Assembly: GCA_015039465.1 (NCBI GenBank)
Contig: MU130497.1
Span: forward strand, 554,866 to 579,758
Direction: 5' to 3'
From: Phlegmacium glaucopus
Taxonomy: Eukaryota > Basidiomycota > Agaricomycetes > Agaricales > Cortinariaceae
Length of the DNA: 24,893 nt
Within the stretch, counting starts at the first letter, position 1. Each line of letters starts with the position of its first letter. Both the position numbers and the translations under genes were made by a program. The notes beneath the pieces are model-generated. The model was given only the letters and a program-made list of their open reading frames with translations. It was not told the origin of the DNA and did no database searches. Shown here in pieces: positions 1 to 9,404 of the stretch.

Positions 1-1300
1 CCTTCTAGCTGCTTTTGTTCGCGATAACTCACTAACATCTCTGTTTTCCATCAATCTTATAGCGAAGAGAGGCATAATGAAGTCAAAATTGCCCTTGTTG
101 GGAAATACACGGATCTTAAAGATTCGTATGTCTTTTTCAAAAGCTTTGGAGCATTCAGCCTTCCGCATTCAGCGGAAGTTGGTCGTTCTTGTAAATTTGA
201 TATTTATTTTCTTCTGCATAAAACAATACTCATTTCGATACGTTAGTGGCTCGAATCATCCGATCTCGAGCCCGAAGTACAGCAGTCAAGCCCGGTTCGT
301 TATCACGATGCTTGAAAAGCACTTGTTAGTGCGGAGTAAGCTTTCTTAGTCGATTTAATTGCAGTAGCCTGTCGATTAAGTGGTCATATTGTCAGTGGTG
401 TTCTTGTACCTGGTGGCTTTGGCCAGAGAGGGACGGAGGGAATGATGCTTGCTATCACCTACGCTCGTGAAAAAAAGATACCTTTCTTAGGTATTTGCCT
501 TGGTTTCCAACCTGCGGTCGTTGAGTGGGCTCGTCACAAACTTGGGATGAAAAGTTCGTCGTTTCCTTTCTTCCACAACTATTTATTCATTTTGCGTATA
601 TTCTGGGTTGATGTTATAGATGCAACCTCTGAGGAACTCGTTCCAGATGTCGAGAAGCCTGTTGTAGTGTTCACGCCTGAAATTTCCAAGACACATATGG
701 GGGGAACGATGCGTCTTGGGCTTCGCCCGACAGTCTTTGAAGCGGGAACAGAAAAATCGTCACTTGCGCGAAAGCTGTATGCTGGGGCACCCACAATCTG
801 GGAGCGTCATCGTCATCGATACGAAGTGAACCCTGCTCTAGTGAATGAACTAAGCGTTGAGGGGTTCCATTTCGTAGGTAAGGATGAAAAAGGAGAACGA
901 ATGCAAATATGCGAGCTTGAAAGTGAGTCGATCGCGCTTCATACTGGTCTAATTGTCAAAAAAGGAAGCAAAAAAATCTTACAAACATCTTCCTGGTACT
1001 TAGATCATCCGTTCTTCCTTGGTTTCCAAACGCACCCGGAGTTCTGTACACGACCATTGAACCCATCACCGCCGTTCCTTGGGTTCGTCGCTGCTGCATC
1101 AGGTGGAGATATCTTGCAGAAAAAATTAAATTCCAAGTCGCGAATTACCACCCACCCCATCCAAAAATTTCCATGATAAGCAAAGCTGCTATGAGAAGCG
1201 CTTCGGAGGCCGTCAGGCAAGCGTCAGGCAAGACCAAAAAGTTCAAGATGAAAGCGAAGTCCATATGAACGTTGTACAGGTGGTGAACAAGGATATGTAA
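1..1300 (+). pseudogene. URA7: CTP synthase pseudogene, 3' half (duplicate copy 1)
   Basis: Matches exons 8-12 of the complete CTP synthase gene at 14974-17519, with the same introns: exon pieces 63-190, 247-335, 396-553, 620-922 and 1004-1300, joined by GT-AG introns of 56-81 nt. The glutamine amidotransferase half is recognisable: oxyanion-loop motif GGFGQRG, nucleophile motif GICLGFQ and the HPEF His/Glu motif. The first exon piece lacks 2 bp relative to copy 2 (around 129-133). The last lacks 1 bp (around 1120) and carries an 11-bp tandem duplication (around 1211-1232), so the frame is lost repeatedly. A Pro replaces Leu just after GICLGFQ. The N-terminal synthetase half would lie left of the window, so 5' truncation cannot be judged. 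The relic is downstream-linked to a segment shared with copy 2. Pseudogene status rests on several independent lesions, not on one homopolymer difference. Confidence 0.88.
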
Positions 1301-1939
1301 TCTCTGAAGGTTAGAATATTATTTTTAGTTATAGCTGGATCTGTCGAAACGAAGTCTTGCTTGTGTTTTTGCTTGCTCCACATATGCTACATAGATTTTT
1401 TGCTAGAACTTTTTAAAAGAAATCAAAATAAACAACGATACATTTGAATTGCGCCTTCCCGTAGTAACTTCGTCACTCAGATTGGAGGCGCCCTCGACCT
1501 TTAGTTCGACGGGCAGCCAAATGTTCAACTGAGTGACACTGATACGAACCTGCATCATGATGCATTTTACGGTACTTTCGGCCCAGAGGTCCTCGCGCTC
1601 TATGGGCAGAACAAATCAATTATTAAAGGCTCGTGCCGCTCGTCTTGTATATGAATAAATTATGTCGTTATTAAGTCAATATTAACTGGACATATTGGCC
1701 AGATCCTACCAAATGAAAAGAAATGTTACCAAGCTCGACTTCATCGAGTAAGTCTAGTACAAACATTTGGTACAAAAAATTGGGACCATTGCCACAACGG
1801 TGAGGAAGGAACAAATGCTTGGAAAGCACATTCTAGATGGAGTTATAGTCAGCGTGGAGAAAAGTAAAATTACGAGCTGGAGTCAACTGAGCTTGCTGGT
1901 AAGGCTTTATAATATCACCTGTCAATAATTTCACCTATT
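1301..1939. other. 3' flank of the CTP synthase pseudogene; small ORF remnant
   Basis: No complete gene is seen. Codons 1508-1654 on the plus strand form a 48-codon open stretch with a protein-like composition (it contains the string DAFYGTFGPEVLALYGQ) and end in TGA. It has no ATG at its start and much of it is missing from copy 2, so it may be a gene relic. I could not assign it to a family. The rest is AT-rich flank shared with copy 2. Confidence 0.35.
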
Positions 1940-2117
1940 TGTGGAGGTAGATGAATGAGGATTAGAAGTAATGTACCGATGTTTTGCGTAGATGAAATAT
2001 GGACGCGTTGGGATCACATGATCCCTTGCCCTTCTCTTTCCTCCACCATCATACGCAGTTTATTTAATTCGCCTCATCGCAATAATTCATGAATTTTATT
2101 TCCTCTAGTACACATTC

Positions 2118-2277
2118 TTCGCATTCAATTTTTCGCATTCAATTTGTTCGCATTCCATTTCGATTCGACATCTTCGACATCGACATCATTTCGCATCATT
2201 CTTCGCATTCTCTTCGCATTTTTTACATTTCATTCGCATTTTCTTGGGCCCCCTCTTTCCTTCAACGTTACCTCGCA
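2118..2277 (+). repeat. TTCGCATT-type repeat array in the retroelement leader
   Basis: About eight irregularly spaced copies of CGCAT, mostly inside TTCGCATT(C/T), occur in a pyrimidine-rich leader just ahead of the Gag start at 2327. Spacing is about 10-40 nt rather than a fixed period. The array is in the untranslated leader of the DIRS-type element. A role in transcription, RNA packaging or Gag binding is possible but purely inferred. Confidence 0.6.
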
Positions 2278-2326
2278 TTTCATCAATCCCTTTTTGCATT
2301 CCTTTCTTTGCCTTTTTTCCTATATC

Positions 2327-4767
2327 ATGCCCTCGAATGCCAGACCTCCGAGGGATAGGTCCAACCGCACGGTTCCTGCAGATCCACAAGTAGATGGCAC
2401 TGACAGTGGACATGGTTCTGGCCCTTTGTCCGTGTCATATGTAGCCGAGATGGAGAGGATACCTAGGATGGGTTCAAGGCGACGCGTTGAAGCACCATCC
2501 AACATCGCCCAGCTGGAGGTACGCAGGTCGACGCACGTGGCTTCTAGAGCCCAGTCGAGTCAACAGTCCACTCAGCCGACTCTCGTCATCCCGCCACCTC
2601 CTGGTACTAAGAAGGCTGTTGGTTACATGTATGAAGCACTCCCATCATTGCACAATGAAAGCCCTTCGTTACACAACCATGCTGTCGCACCTTCGGACCC
2701 ACCTGGGAATGTCGATGACTTTCGGGGCATCGCCATAACCCAGGCAAGTCTGGAGCATGGCAGCAGCACCTTCATGGGACGGAAACGATCTGCCACGAGT
2801 GACGCCCACCGTTTGCCTCATCATGGCCATGGGCCTCGGGAACAGCAACCTACATCTCCAACTCATCGCTTTGAGGCGTCTTTCCAACCCAACCCCACAA
2901 CTCCACCACGTTCCACCGGTCAGCTATCAATGTTGCACCTGTCTCAAGTCCCATCCAATCCAATCCTTTGCTGCAACGGCCTCTCAGTTCCGATCTTCAT
3001 CTACCGTCTCCTGGCAGGAGCCGTTCTTTATCACATCGTACGCGTGATAGCCATGCGGCTTGGGCAGCAGCAGAGGGTTTGCTACCCATATCTGAAGCAT
3101 TTCAGACGCCTGGATACGTCCCTGCTCATATTGTTGGCGGTATCACATATAGTGTCCGCTCGCCGCATTCTGCACGGTTCAGGCCAGCGGGCCAAGAGGC
3201 AGATTTACAGGCATCTGCGGATTATCCTGTCGCATTACCCACCCCATCTGGCCCGCAGCGCCTGCCTTCTGAACGCATTCAGAACGAGAGCATGCATGCT
3301 CCTGCGTATACTCCATTCCCTCAGCGAGCACGCTCCTTTACTCCCAGTGTTTGTTTATTTATTTCATATATGCGTGTTTCCTAGTAATGACATGCATATA
3401 GTCACATTTCCATGACCAATTACGGACCCATCCCATTGCGGGAGATGGCATATCCTCTTTATTCCCAGATCACCAGCGCGGCGTGCATTCTTTTTGCTGT
3501 TTTCTTAATTCATCCACTGATGCGCATATAGTCAGGTGGTGCTCCTCTTGAGGACGCTCCACAAGCGTCGACTACCACTCATCTGCCCAGTCCAGCCAAC
3601 ACTATCACTTCCTCACACTTGCGTGAGCTCGCACGCCACCAGCTTTCCCATCGTGAGGTTGTTCCGGATCCCCCTTATAATTCAGCATCTTCCCGTCCCC
3701 TGGGTTCTCACCCTGCCATTAGTCCGGACCTCCTTGCTGCAATTGCGTCTGCGTTGGGTTCAACCGCTTCCCCATACATCCCCAACCCGGAGACCTCGCA
3801 ACCGGTTCAGAAATTCTTTTCGCGTACCATTACAAATACGACAAGCAAGTTACCTATCGCTGTTATTAAGGAATTGAGAAGCGGCTTCAAGAATTATATT
3901 CCCCTCACATTGTGCACTCATAAAGCATGTTCGAACGCAACCCGGTCCTCAGACGCATTTGATACAGAGATTGGCATGAATGAGAGGGGTGAGATACGCC
4001 TGAAGCAGAAGACGTTGACGGCTTCCAAGGACTATACCATATCCACCGACGATTTCACGGAGATACGTGAAAATTTCACTTGTGGTCTCAAGAAGTATCT
4101 CATTTTTGGGGAGGACGTGGAACCGGGCGGCGAACGAGCGCTTGCCTGTGCAGGCATGTTCAGTGACTTTTTCAGCGTCATCGCCTCCCGCCCTGATTAT
4201 ACTCAGGATTGGCCGTCCTACCGTGGCTATATCATTGAGCAATACACTTCATGGATTGGCAGACGCGATGATTCCTTCGGCCTGATTTTTGATGAACATC
4301 TGTTTCATAAGTACAAGATGAAAGTACTTGTTCCATCCATCCTGGAGCAACTCCGGCAGCCGTCCATGTCCAACATCACCTCTAGCATTGGTTCGCGGGG
4401 TTTCCCCAATTCGACAGGTGGAGGAATCTCTCACCCTAGAGGACGGGGTAGGGGAGCGTCTGGAGGTAGTTTCAGCAACCATCATCGCGCTGGCTCCACC
4501 CAGTCCTTTCTTGGCCATTCCCAAAGCACCACTTTCAAGTGCTACCTCTGTGGCGACGCACATTCCCACAGAGAGCATCATGGCCCCGCAAAACGCCTCA
4601 TCACCAATGAACACAGAAAATGGGTTGACCGTGCCCTTGGCAACCGAATCGTGTGCATCTCTTTCAATGTCGCTTCTGCCGGCTGTCGACGACCATCATG
4701 CTCCTTCAGCCACTCTTGCTCATTGTGTGGTGACCCCAACCATGGATCCGCGCGGTGTTCCAATTAA
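2327..4767 (+). pseudogene. Gag-like ORF of the DIRS/Ngaro-type element (frameshifted)
   Basis: The likely start is ATG 2327 (MPSNARPP...). The first part is Pro/Ser/Thr-rich and low in complexity. The reading moves from frame 2 to frame 1 between about 2875 and 2930, so one indel is needed. It then stays open until a stop at 3382. A phase-0 GT-AG gap 3349-3534 (186 nt, GTTTGT...TCAG) would join it in frame to 3535-4767. The C-terminal part carries Gly/Arg-rich sequence followed by zinc-binding motifs: CYLCGDAHSHREH, a CCCH-like cluster (C-x9-C-x4-C-x3-H) and a CCHC knuckle CSLCGDPNHGSARC. Such a Cys/His tail is expected of a nucleic-acid-binding capsid-like protein. The stop at 4765-4767 overlaps the start of the reverse transcriptase frame. 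The family assignment is by position and zinc fingers; the N-terminal half has no recognised domain. Confidence 0.65.
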
Positions 4768-6080
4768 CACCATTTTTCCAATCGTTACAAAGTTAAACGC
4801 TGATGTCTGGGAAAAAGAACTTCGAGCAGCCGGCATCCTCGACACGTATCATGACATCCCAGTGGGCCTCCGGGAGGGTTTCTACTGCGGATTGGAACAC
4901 TTTTCACTTTCTTGCACGTCCATCGCTCGCAACCACTATTCCTCCACAGAAGATGAGGAATTCGTTATTTCGAAATATGCTGAAGAAATCGCAATTGGAA
5001 GACTCTCGCATGGGTATGATCCACATGAACTTTTCGCTTTGATTGGACACTTCCGTACTGCCCCTCTTGCCGTCGTTACTCAACCTTGTGGCAAACGCCG
5101 CGTGATCGTTAATCATTCATATCCCCAGAATAAACATTGCATTGATCTCAATACCTTGCCTCGTGATATCTCGCATAAAATCATTATCGACCCCACTGAA
5201 ACCTCCATTAATACCATCATAGACTCTAAGAAATTCCAATGTCTTTGGGGTTCCTTTTCCGAATGCTTCCTATTAGTAGCCGATGCCCCTGAGGGTTCCC
5301 AGGCCGCCGTGTTTGATGTAGACTCTGCATTCCGAAACATCCCTGTCCATCCATCGGCACGCAGGTTCCTGGCCATTTCAATGAAAGGACTCGTCCATCT
5401 TGACCCCGTTTTGAATTTCGGTGCCTCCCCATCCCCAGGTATATTCGGAAGGATAGCAGATGCCCTAGTTGAGATTTTATTAAAGTACGGAGTCGACGCG
5501 GTCATTAAATGGGTTGATGATTTCATTTTCCTGCGCTACCCATCTTTTCGACGGCCTGACGGATCATACGACTTTGCATATTCCTCTAAACTCATCTGGG
5601 ACGTTGCCGAATCTCTAGGATGGCCTTGGGCTCCCGCGAAGTTCGTTGATTTTTCATCTACATTCACGTACATTGGGTTCCAGTGGGACCTCATTACTAA
5701 GACAGTACAACTCCCTACCACGAAGAAGACTAGATATTTGGAACGACTTTTGCAATGGTTCCTGGGATCTCAGCACAACTCCAAGGATGCTGAAAAATTA
5801 ATCGGTACCCTCAACCATGTTTGCCTGGTTGTGCCTGAGGGCCGCTCTCGATTGGTCACCCTGTATAAGTTTAGAGGTGGTTTCAAGGACGGGGCATCGA
5901 CCGCAGTCAAGCATAGAGTTGCTTTGTCCACTTACGATGACATATCATGGTGGAAACAGGGTCTCCAGCATGACTTTGTTGGTATGAAGATCATCCGCCC
6001 CCCGGAACCAGCGTCCAATATGTTGTTCGTAGATGCGTCCACTAGCTGGGGTATAGGTTTAGTCCTCGACGGTAGATGGC

Positions 6081-6085
6081 TCGCT
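6081..6085. repeat. Target-site duplication TCGCT, left copy
   Basis: TCGCT precedes the left LTR here and follows the right LTR at 7720-7724. Five base pairs is the standard integrase footprint of LTR retrotransposons. Confidence 0.92.
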
Positions 6086-6230
6086 TGTTGGAATATATAC
6101 CGTGACGAGGCAGCGCGACGGCGAACGAGCGACGAGCTACGAATTCGAAGTCAAGTCTTATTGTTGTTTACTGCGGAGTATTAAATAAAATTACATAATC
6201 TAAGGTAGTGGCGGGAGTCATATTTCAACA
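6086..6230 (-). repeat. 3' LTR of the gag-only element
   Basis: 145 bp, identical to 7575-7719. Ends are TGTTG...CAACA. This is the 3' LTR because the element reads on the minus strand. Confidence 0.95.
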
Positions 6231-6364
6231 CACCCCCTGAATCCCGACACCCCCATGTTGTAACCAAAGAAAAATAAAAGTAATGAATGTGGTAGATGTA
6301 AATTAATATATAAAAGGAATGTGAGAGGTAGGGAATGAGAAAGGATTGCGAAAAAAATAATAAA

Positions 6365-7378
6365 TTAGAAACTAAAAGAATCATGCTCACATTTCTTGGA
6401 GCGGCGTCTAGGACGGCGATTCTTCTTGATCTTTGGTTCCACCAAAGTAGGGTTTGGTTCTGGGTGAGATAAGGATGGAGGGATAGAGTTTGATTCATCA
6501 GAGTTAGTGGAAGTGGTTGTGAATGCGAAAAGAGTTTGCATAGGGTCATCATCTGAGTCGATGACAGCAACAATGGCAGAGTCAGAACGGTTGAGTGTTT
6601 TGCGTTTGACGTCTTCTGGCATGTTCGCGACACAGAATCGAGCTTGATGATTTGGTCGTCCACACCTATAGCACACCCCCTCGCGATTCTTCGAATTCCC
6701 CCAATCAAAACCTTCACCCTCATCACAATTGCAATTCCTCCCTTTCCGCTTCGATTCACCCCCTTTTCCTCTGGCATATAATGCTGAATCACCATTCTCT
6801 TTCTTCACCACTATTTCCGCCGCCGATTCATTTGCCTCATATTGCTGGAGGGCTGAGGTGATTTCGTCGATGGTCGGGGATTTCGGCTGAAGCATAAGAG
6901 TAGTACGAACTGGAGCCCAGGATGAATCTAGACCAATGAGGATCTTGTCGCTAACCTCAAGATCATCAGGTTTGTGACCGATGGCATCGAGTTTTCGTAC
7001 GATCGACAATACATTGTTGGTGAATTCGGATATGGGAAGGGAAGGGTCGTGAGAGATGGAATAAAATTGTTGACGGAGACGGATTCGATTCGTGGCACTA
7101 TCCTTCTGGTATTCAGAGACGAGTTTAGCCCAGGCTTCCTTTCCAGAGTTGGTGGTGACGATCGGGGAGCGGTGGTTGGGATCGACTAGGAACCAGATTG
7201 TGGCATATACCTTCTGATCTTGGACCTCCCATTCCAAAGCTTTCTCACCCTGAGGTTTGGTACTAGCCAGGTGCCCCCCACAACCGATCAGCATGAGGTA
7301 AGTCTCAACCTCCTTTTTCCATTCAAACCAGTTGTTGCCAGTGAGTTTGGGAAGGGAGAACATAACAGCGCGATCCAT
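6365..7378 (-). CDS. Copia-type Gag protein with CCHC zinc knuckle
   Basis: 337 codons from ATG 7378 to the stop at 6365-6367. The frame is open further upstream without ATG, and the Gag domain begins right at this Met, with the typical start LPKLTGNNWFEWKKEVETYL (residues 9-28, DUF4219-like). A UBN2-type helical capsid region follows (about residues 60-185). The zinc knuckle CYRCGRPNHQARFC lies at residues 236-249 (CX2CX4HX4C). The C-terminus is acidic/Ser-rich and then very basic. No protease motif follows the knuckle. The protein would form the retrotransposon particle and bind its RNA in the cytoplasm. The ORF is uninterrupted, which fits a young element whose Gag may still be made. Reverse transcriptase and integrase would have to come from elsewhere. 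Confidence 0.9.
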   Translation of the reverse strand: MDRAVMFSLPKLTGNNWFEWKKEVETYLMLIGCGGHLASTKPQGEKALEWEVQDQKVYATIWFLVDPNHRSPIVTTNSGKEAWAKLVSEYQKDSATNRIRLRQQFYSISHDPSLPISEFTNNVLSIVRKLDAIGHKPDDLEVSDKILIGLDSSWAPVRTTLMLQPKSPTIDEITSALQQYEANESAAEIVVKKENGDSALYARGKGGESKRKGRNCNCDEGEGFDWGNSKNREGVCYRCGRPNHQARFCVANMPEDVKRKTLNRSDSAIVAVIDSDDDPMQTLFAFTTTSTNSDESNSIPPSLSHPEPNPTLVEPKIKKNRRPRRRSKKCEHDSFSF

Positions 7379-7562
7379 GTTGCCAAGGTAGGGTACTAGA
7401 CAAGTATATAAGGATGTGGAGATAGTTCTCAACACAATTTGTTGACAGAAAATGCGAAAAACGGCACGAAAAAGACACAGAGAAGGCCGGAAAAACACAA
7501 AAATGCACGTAAAAGGCTCGAAAAATGCGGATACGTGGACTTGAAGAGATCAGTCGCAAGCG

Positions 7563-7574
7563 GGGCCCATAACC
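7563..7574 (-). promoter_or_regulatory. Primer-binding site: initiator tRNA-Met anticodon arm
   Basis: The plus strand reads GGGCCCATAACC immediately inside the 5' LTR. This equals the anticodon stem-loop of eukaryotic initiator tRNA-Met (CAT anticodon), so the element RNA is complementary to an internal region of that tRNA, not to its 3' CCA end. Copia in Drosophila primes with a cleaved 5' half of initiator tRNA-Met in the same way. The match is seen directly; its use as primer is inferred from position and that precedent. Confidence 0.8.
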
Positions 7575-7719
7575 TGTTGGAATATATACCGTGACGAGGC
7601 AGCGCGACGGCGAACGAGCGACGAGCTACGAATTCGAAGTCAAGTCTTATTGTTGTTTACTGCGGAGTATTAAATAAAATTACATAATCTAAGGTAGTGG
7701 CGGGAGTCATATTTCAACA
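7575..7719 (-). repeat. 5' LTR of the gag-only element
   Basis: 145 bp, identical to 6086-6230. It lies directly beside the primer-binding site and upstream of gag on the minus strand, so it is the 5' LTR that should carry the promoter. Confidence 0.95.
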
Positions 7720-7724
7720 TCGCT
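7720..7724. repeat. Target-site duplication TCGCT, right copy
   Basis: Second copy of the 5-bp duplication made when the gag-only element inserted into the RNase H codons of the host retroelement. Confidence 0.92.
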
Positions 7725-8221
7725 TGGCAGTTCAAACCGGGCTGGAAGTCTGACGGTCGGGATATTGGCTGGGCCGAGATGGTAGCGGTTGAACTTGCAG
7801 TCCTTACGCTTGTTTCAGGGGGTTTTTCAAACTGCCACATCATCATACACTCCGATAATCAGGGTGTTGTTGGCGCCATGAAAGCTGGACGGTCTCGTGG
7901 AACTCAGCAGAACGCTATTCTACGTGAAATCGTTAAACTCATCGAAGCCCAAAATATATGGATTTCATCCCAATGGATTCCCACTCTCGACAACCTCGCT
8001 GATGGCCCATCTAGAGGCGAGTTCCCTAGCAAAAGAGTTCTCTATCCATTCCCTCCTAGACTACCTTATCACTTATTGCCATTTGTACATAAGCCTGTAG
8101 AGCACCGTGACCTTCAATCATAATGATCAAGCCTGATAGCTTCGTTGTAAAAAGTTTGTATTCCATGGATGACTAACCTACCACTTTTTTGCCTCCTACC
8201 ACTTCGTATCTACCCATATCC

Positions 8222-9404
8222 ATGCCTCCTTTCCGTCAAAACCAATTTTCCACACGATCCCATGAGCTATACCAATTAGCAAAGGTTCATGGGTCGCATG
8301 TTAAATATCACCGATTCCGGCCCCAACCATATCCTCCCCAGCCCCCTATTCCAACTACGATTGTGGCCCCTTCCAATTTCGTCTTACCCCCCGACCTTAT
8401 GGAGAGAATCAACCAAGTACAGGGAGCGGCCGTGAGTAAATCAACCCTGGCGAAGGACGCCAGTCGTGTGCGCGAATTTCTTACTTTTTGCGAGGGCCTT
8501 GGCATACGGAATGATCATGCTTTGCCTGCGAGGGAAGATCTCCTGATAGCCTGGGCCTCTTCATACGCGGGTCGTCTCGCTGGGAAGACAGTGAGCGCTA
8601 AAATTTCTGCCATCAAGAAGGAACACGAGAGGAGATGCTTACCGTGGCTTGCTGGGGAACGCCTGCGACTCATCCTTAAAGGTGTGGAGGGACTACGACC
8701 CCCATCCTCATTTTATGCCAAAAGATCTCCTGTTACCATTCCAATGCTGGAAGCACTGAGCGATCGTTTAAGTAGATCGTCCGGACTTGATAACTGCATC
8801 CGCGCCATATGTTGCCTCTCTTTTTTCTGTCAATTGCGTATCAGTGAAATTCTACCCCCCACCAGAGATCTTAAGAAATTCAACCCTCACCGTCATGCGA
8901 CCTTCGCCCACATTTCCGAGTCTACCGCATTAAATGGATCATGTAATCTTCATTTACCTTGGTCAAAAACACAAAAAGGTGCGTGGCGATGACGTCTGGA
9001 TCCCTCGACAAGAAGCACCCCTGGACCCCATCCACGCTATACACAAACATTTCATGAAGAACAAGCTTCACACTTCCCATCCCATTGCCGCGTACCGCGA
9101 TGTCCATAATAACATTGTGACTCTTACTAGGCCACAATTTATTCGCCGCGTCAACCAAATATTAATTGACACTGGTAAAGATTTCCCCCGTATAACCGGC
9201 CATTGCTTTCGAATCGGTGGAACTACTTTTTATCTCGTATCTGGCGTCCCCCCTGACATGGTCAAGAAATTCGGACGATGGCGATCCCACGCATTTCTAG
9301 AATATTGGCGCTGCCTCGATTATTTAGGCCAAATACACCTTGACATGATTCCTCTCAACCCCCGTACACATGCACAACCAGCGCGTCACCTTCCTAAGGC
9401 TTGA
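8222..9404 (+). pseudogene. Tyrosine recombinase of the DIRS/Ngaro-type element (one frameshift)
   Basis: The probable start is ATG 8222 (MPPFRQNQF...). A SAM-like helical N-terminal domain occupies about 8400-8700 (core-binding domain). The catalytic domain follows with the first Arg in FFCQLRISEIL (about 8826-8858). A Lys-bearing strand reads HLPWSKTQK. The H-x-x-R box is GHCFRIGGTT (about 9199-9228), and the nucleophile Tyr is in FLEYWR (about 9295-9312). The reading changes from frame 2 to frame 3 near 8972-8989, at an A5GG run (CAAAAAGG). Frame 2 terminates at 8990-8992 and frame 3 continues to the TGA at 9402-9404. One extra base explains it. A programmed shift is possible but less likely in a copy with other lesions. 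This enzyme would integrate the circular DNA form of the element. Confidence 0.82.

Larger units (their letters stand above)
1..1939 (+). repeat. Segmental duplication, copy 1, left part
   Basis: Aligns by eye along its whole length with about 16228-18103: CTP synthase exons, introns and about 600 bp of 3' flank, in the same orientation. Divergence includes scattered substitutions and indels. One indel is an internal stretch of roughly 60-80 bp (about 1490-1550) that copy 2 lacks. The alignment stops abruptly at 1939 and resumes at 9727, on the far side of the retroelement insertion. The left limit of the duplication is outside the window. Confidence 0.9.
6086..7719 (-). mobile_element. Gag-only, non-autonomous Copia-like LTR retrotransposon (TR-GAG-like)
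   Basis: 1634 bp bounded by two identical 145-bp direct repeats (6086-6230, 7575-7719) that begin TGTTG and end CAACA. The insert is flanked by the 5-bp direct duplication TCGCT (6081-6085 and 7720-7724). The single substantial ORF, on the minus strand, encodes a Copia-type Gag with a zinc knuckle. There is no space or sequence for protease, integrase or reverse transcriptase. The primer-binding site at 7563-7574 and a short G-rich tract (about 6231-6240 read on minus) next to the left LTR fix the orientation as minus. The element must use enzymes supplied by an autonomous Copia relative. Identical LTRs mean a recent insertion. This architecture has been called TR-GAG in plants. Confidence 0.93.
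4742..8123 (+). pseudogene. Reverse transcriptase-RNase H of the DIRS/Ngaro-type element, split by insertion
   Basis: The frame runs 4742-6085 (448 codons), is interrupted by the LTR element, and continues at 7725-8120 (132 codons). ATG 4742 is a reasonable start that overlaps the Gag end by 26 nt, although the frame is open further upstream. The reverse transcriptase catalytic Asp lies in VFDVDSAFRN (about residue 192), and the active-site pair is the VDD of VKWVDDF-type sequence IKWVDDFIFL (about residues 259-260). RNase H follows: first Asp in LFVDAS (about residue 431), Glu in AVELAV, and Asp in HSDNQG and LADGPS. The last three lie beyond the insertion. Both halves are otherwise open, so the ORF was intact when the LTR element landed. 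Removing the insert and one copy of TCGCT restores the frame exactly. Confidence 0.88.

Noticed and set aside
6181..6795. Minus-strand 204-codon frame overlapping Gag
   Set aside because: It is another frame of the Gag region and its C-terminal part is AT-rich low complexity. The Gag frame has clear domain motifs.
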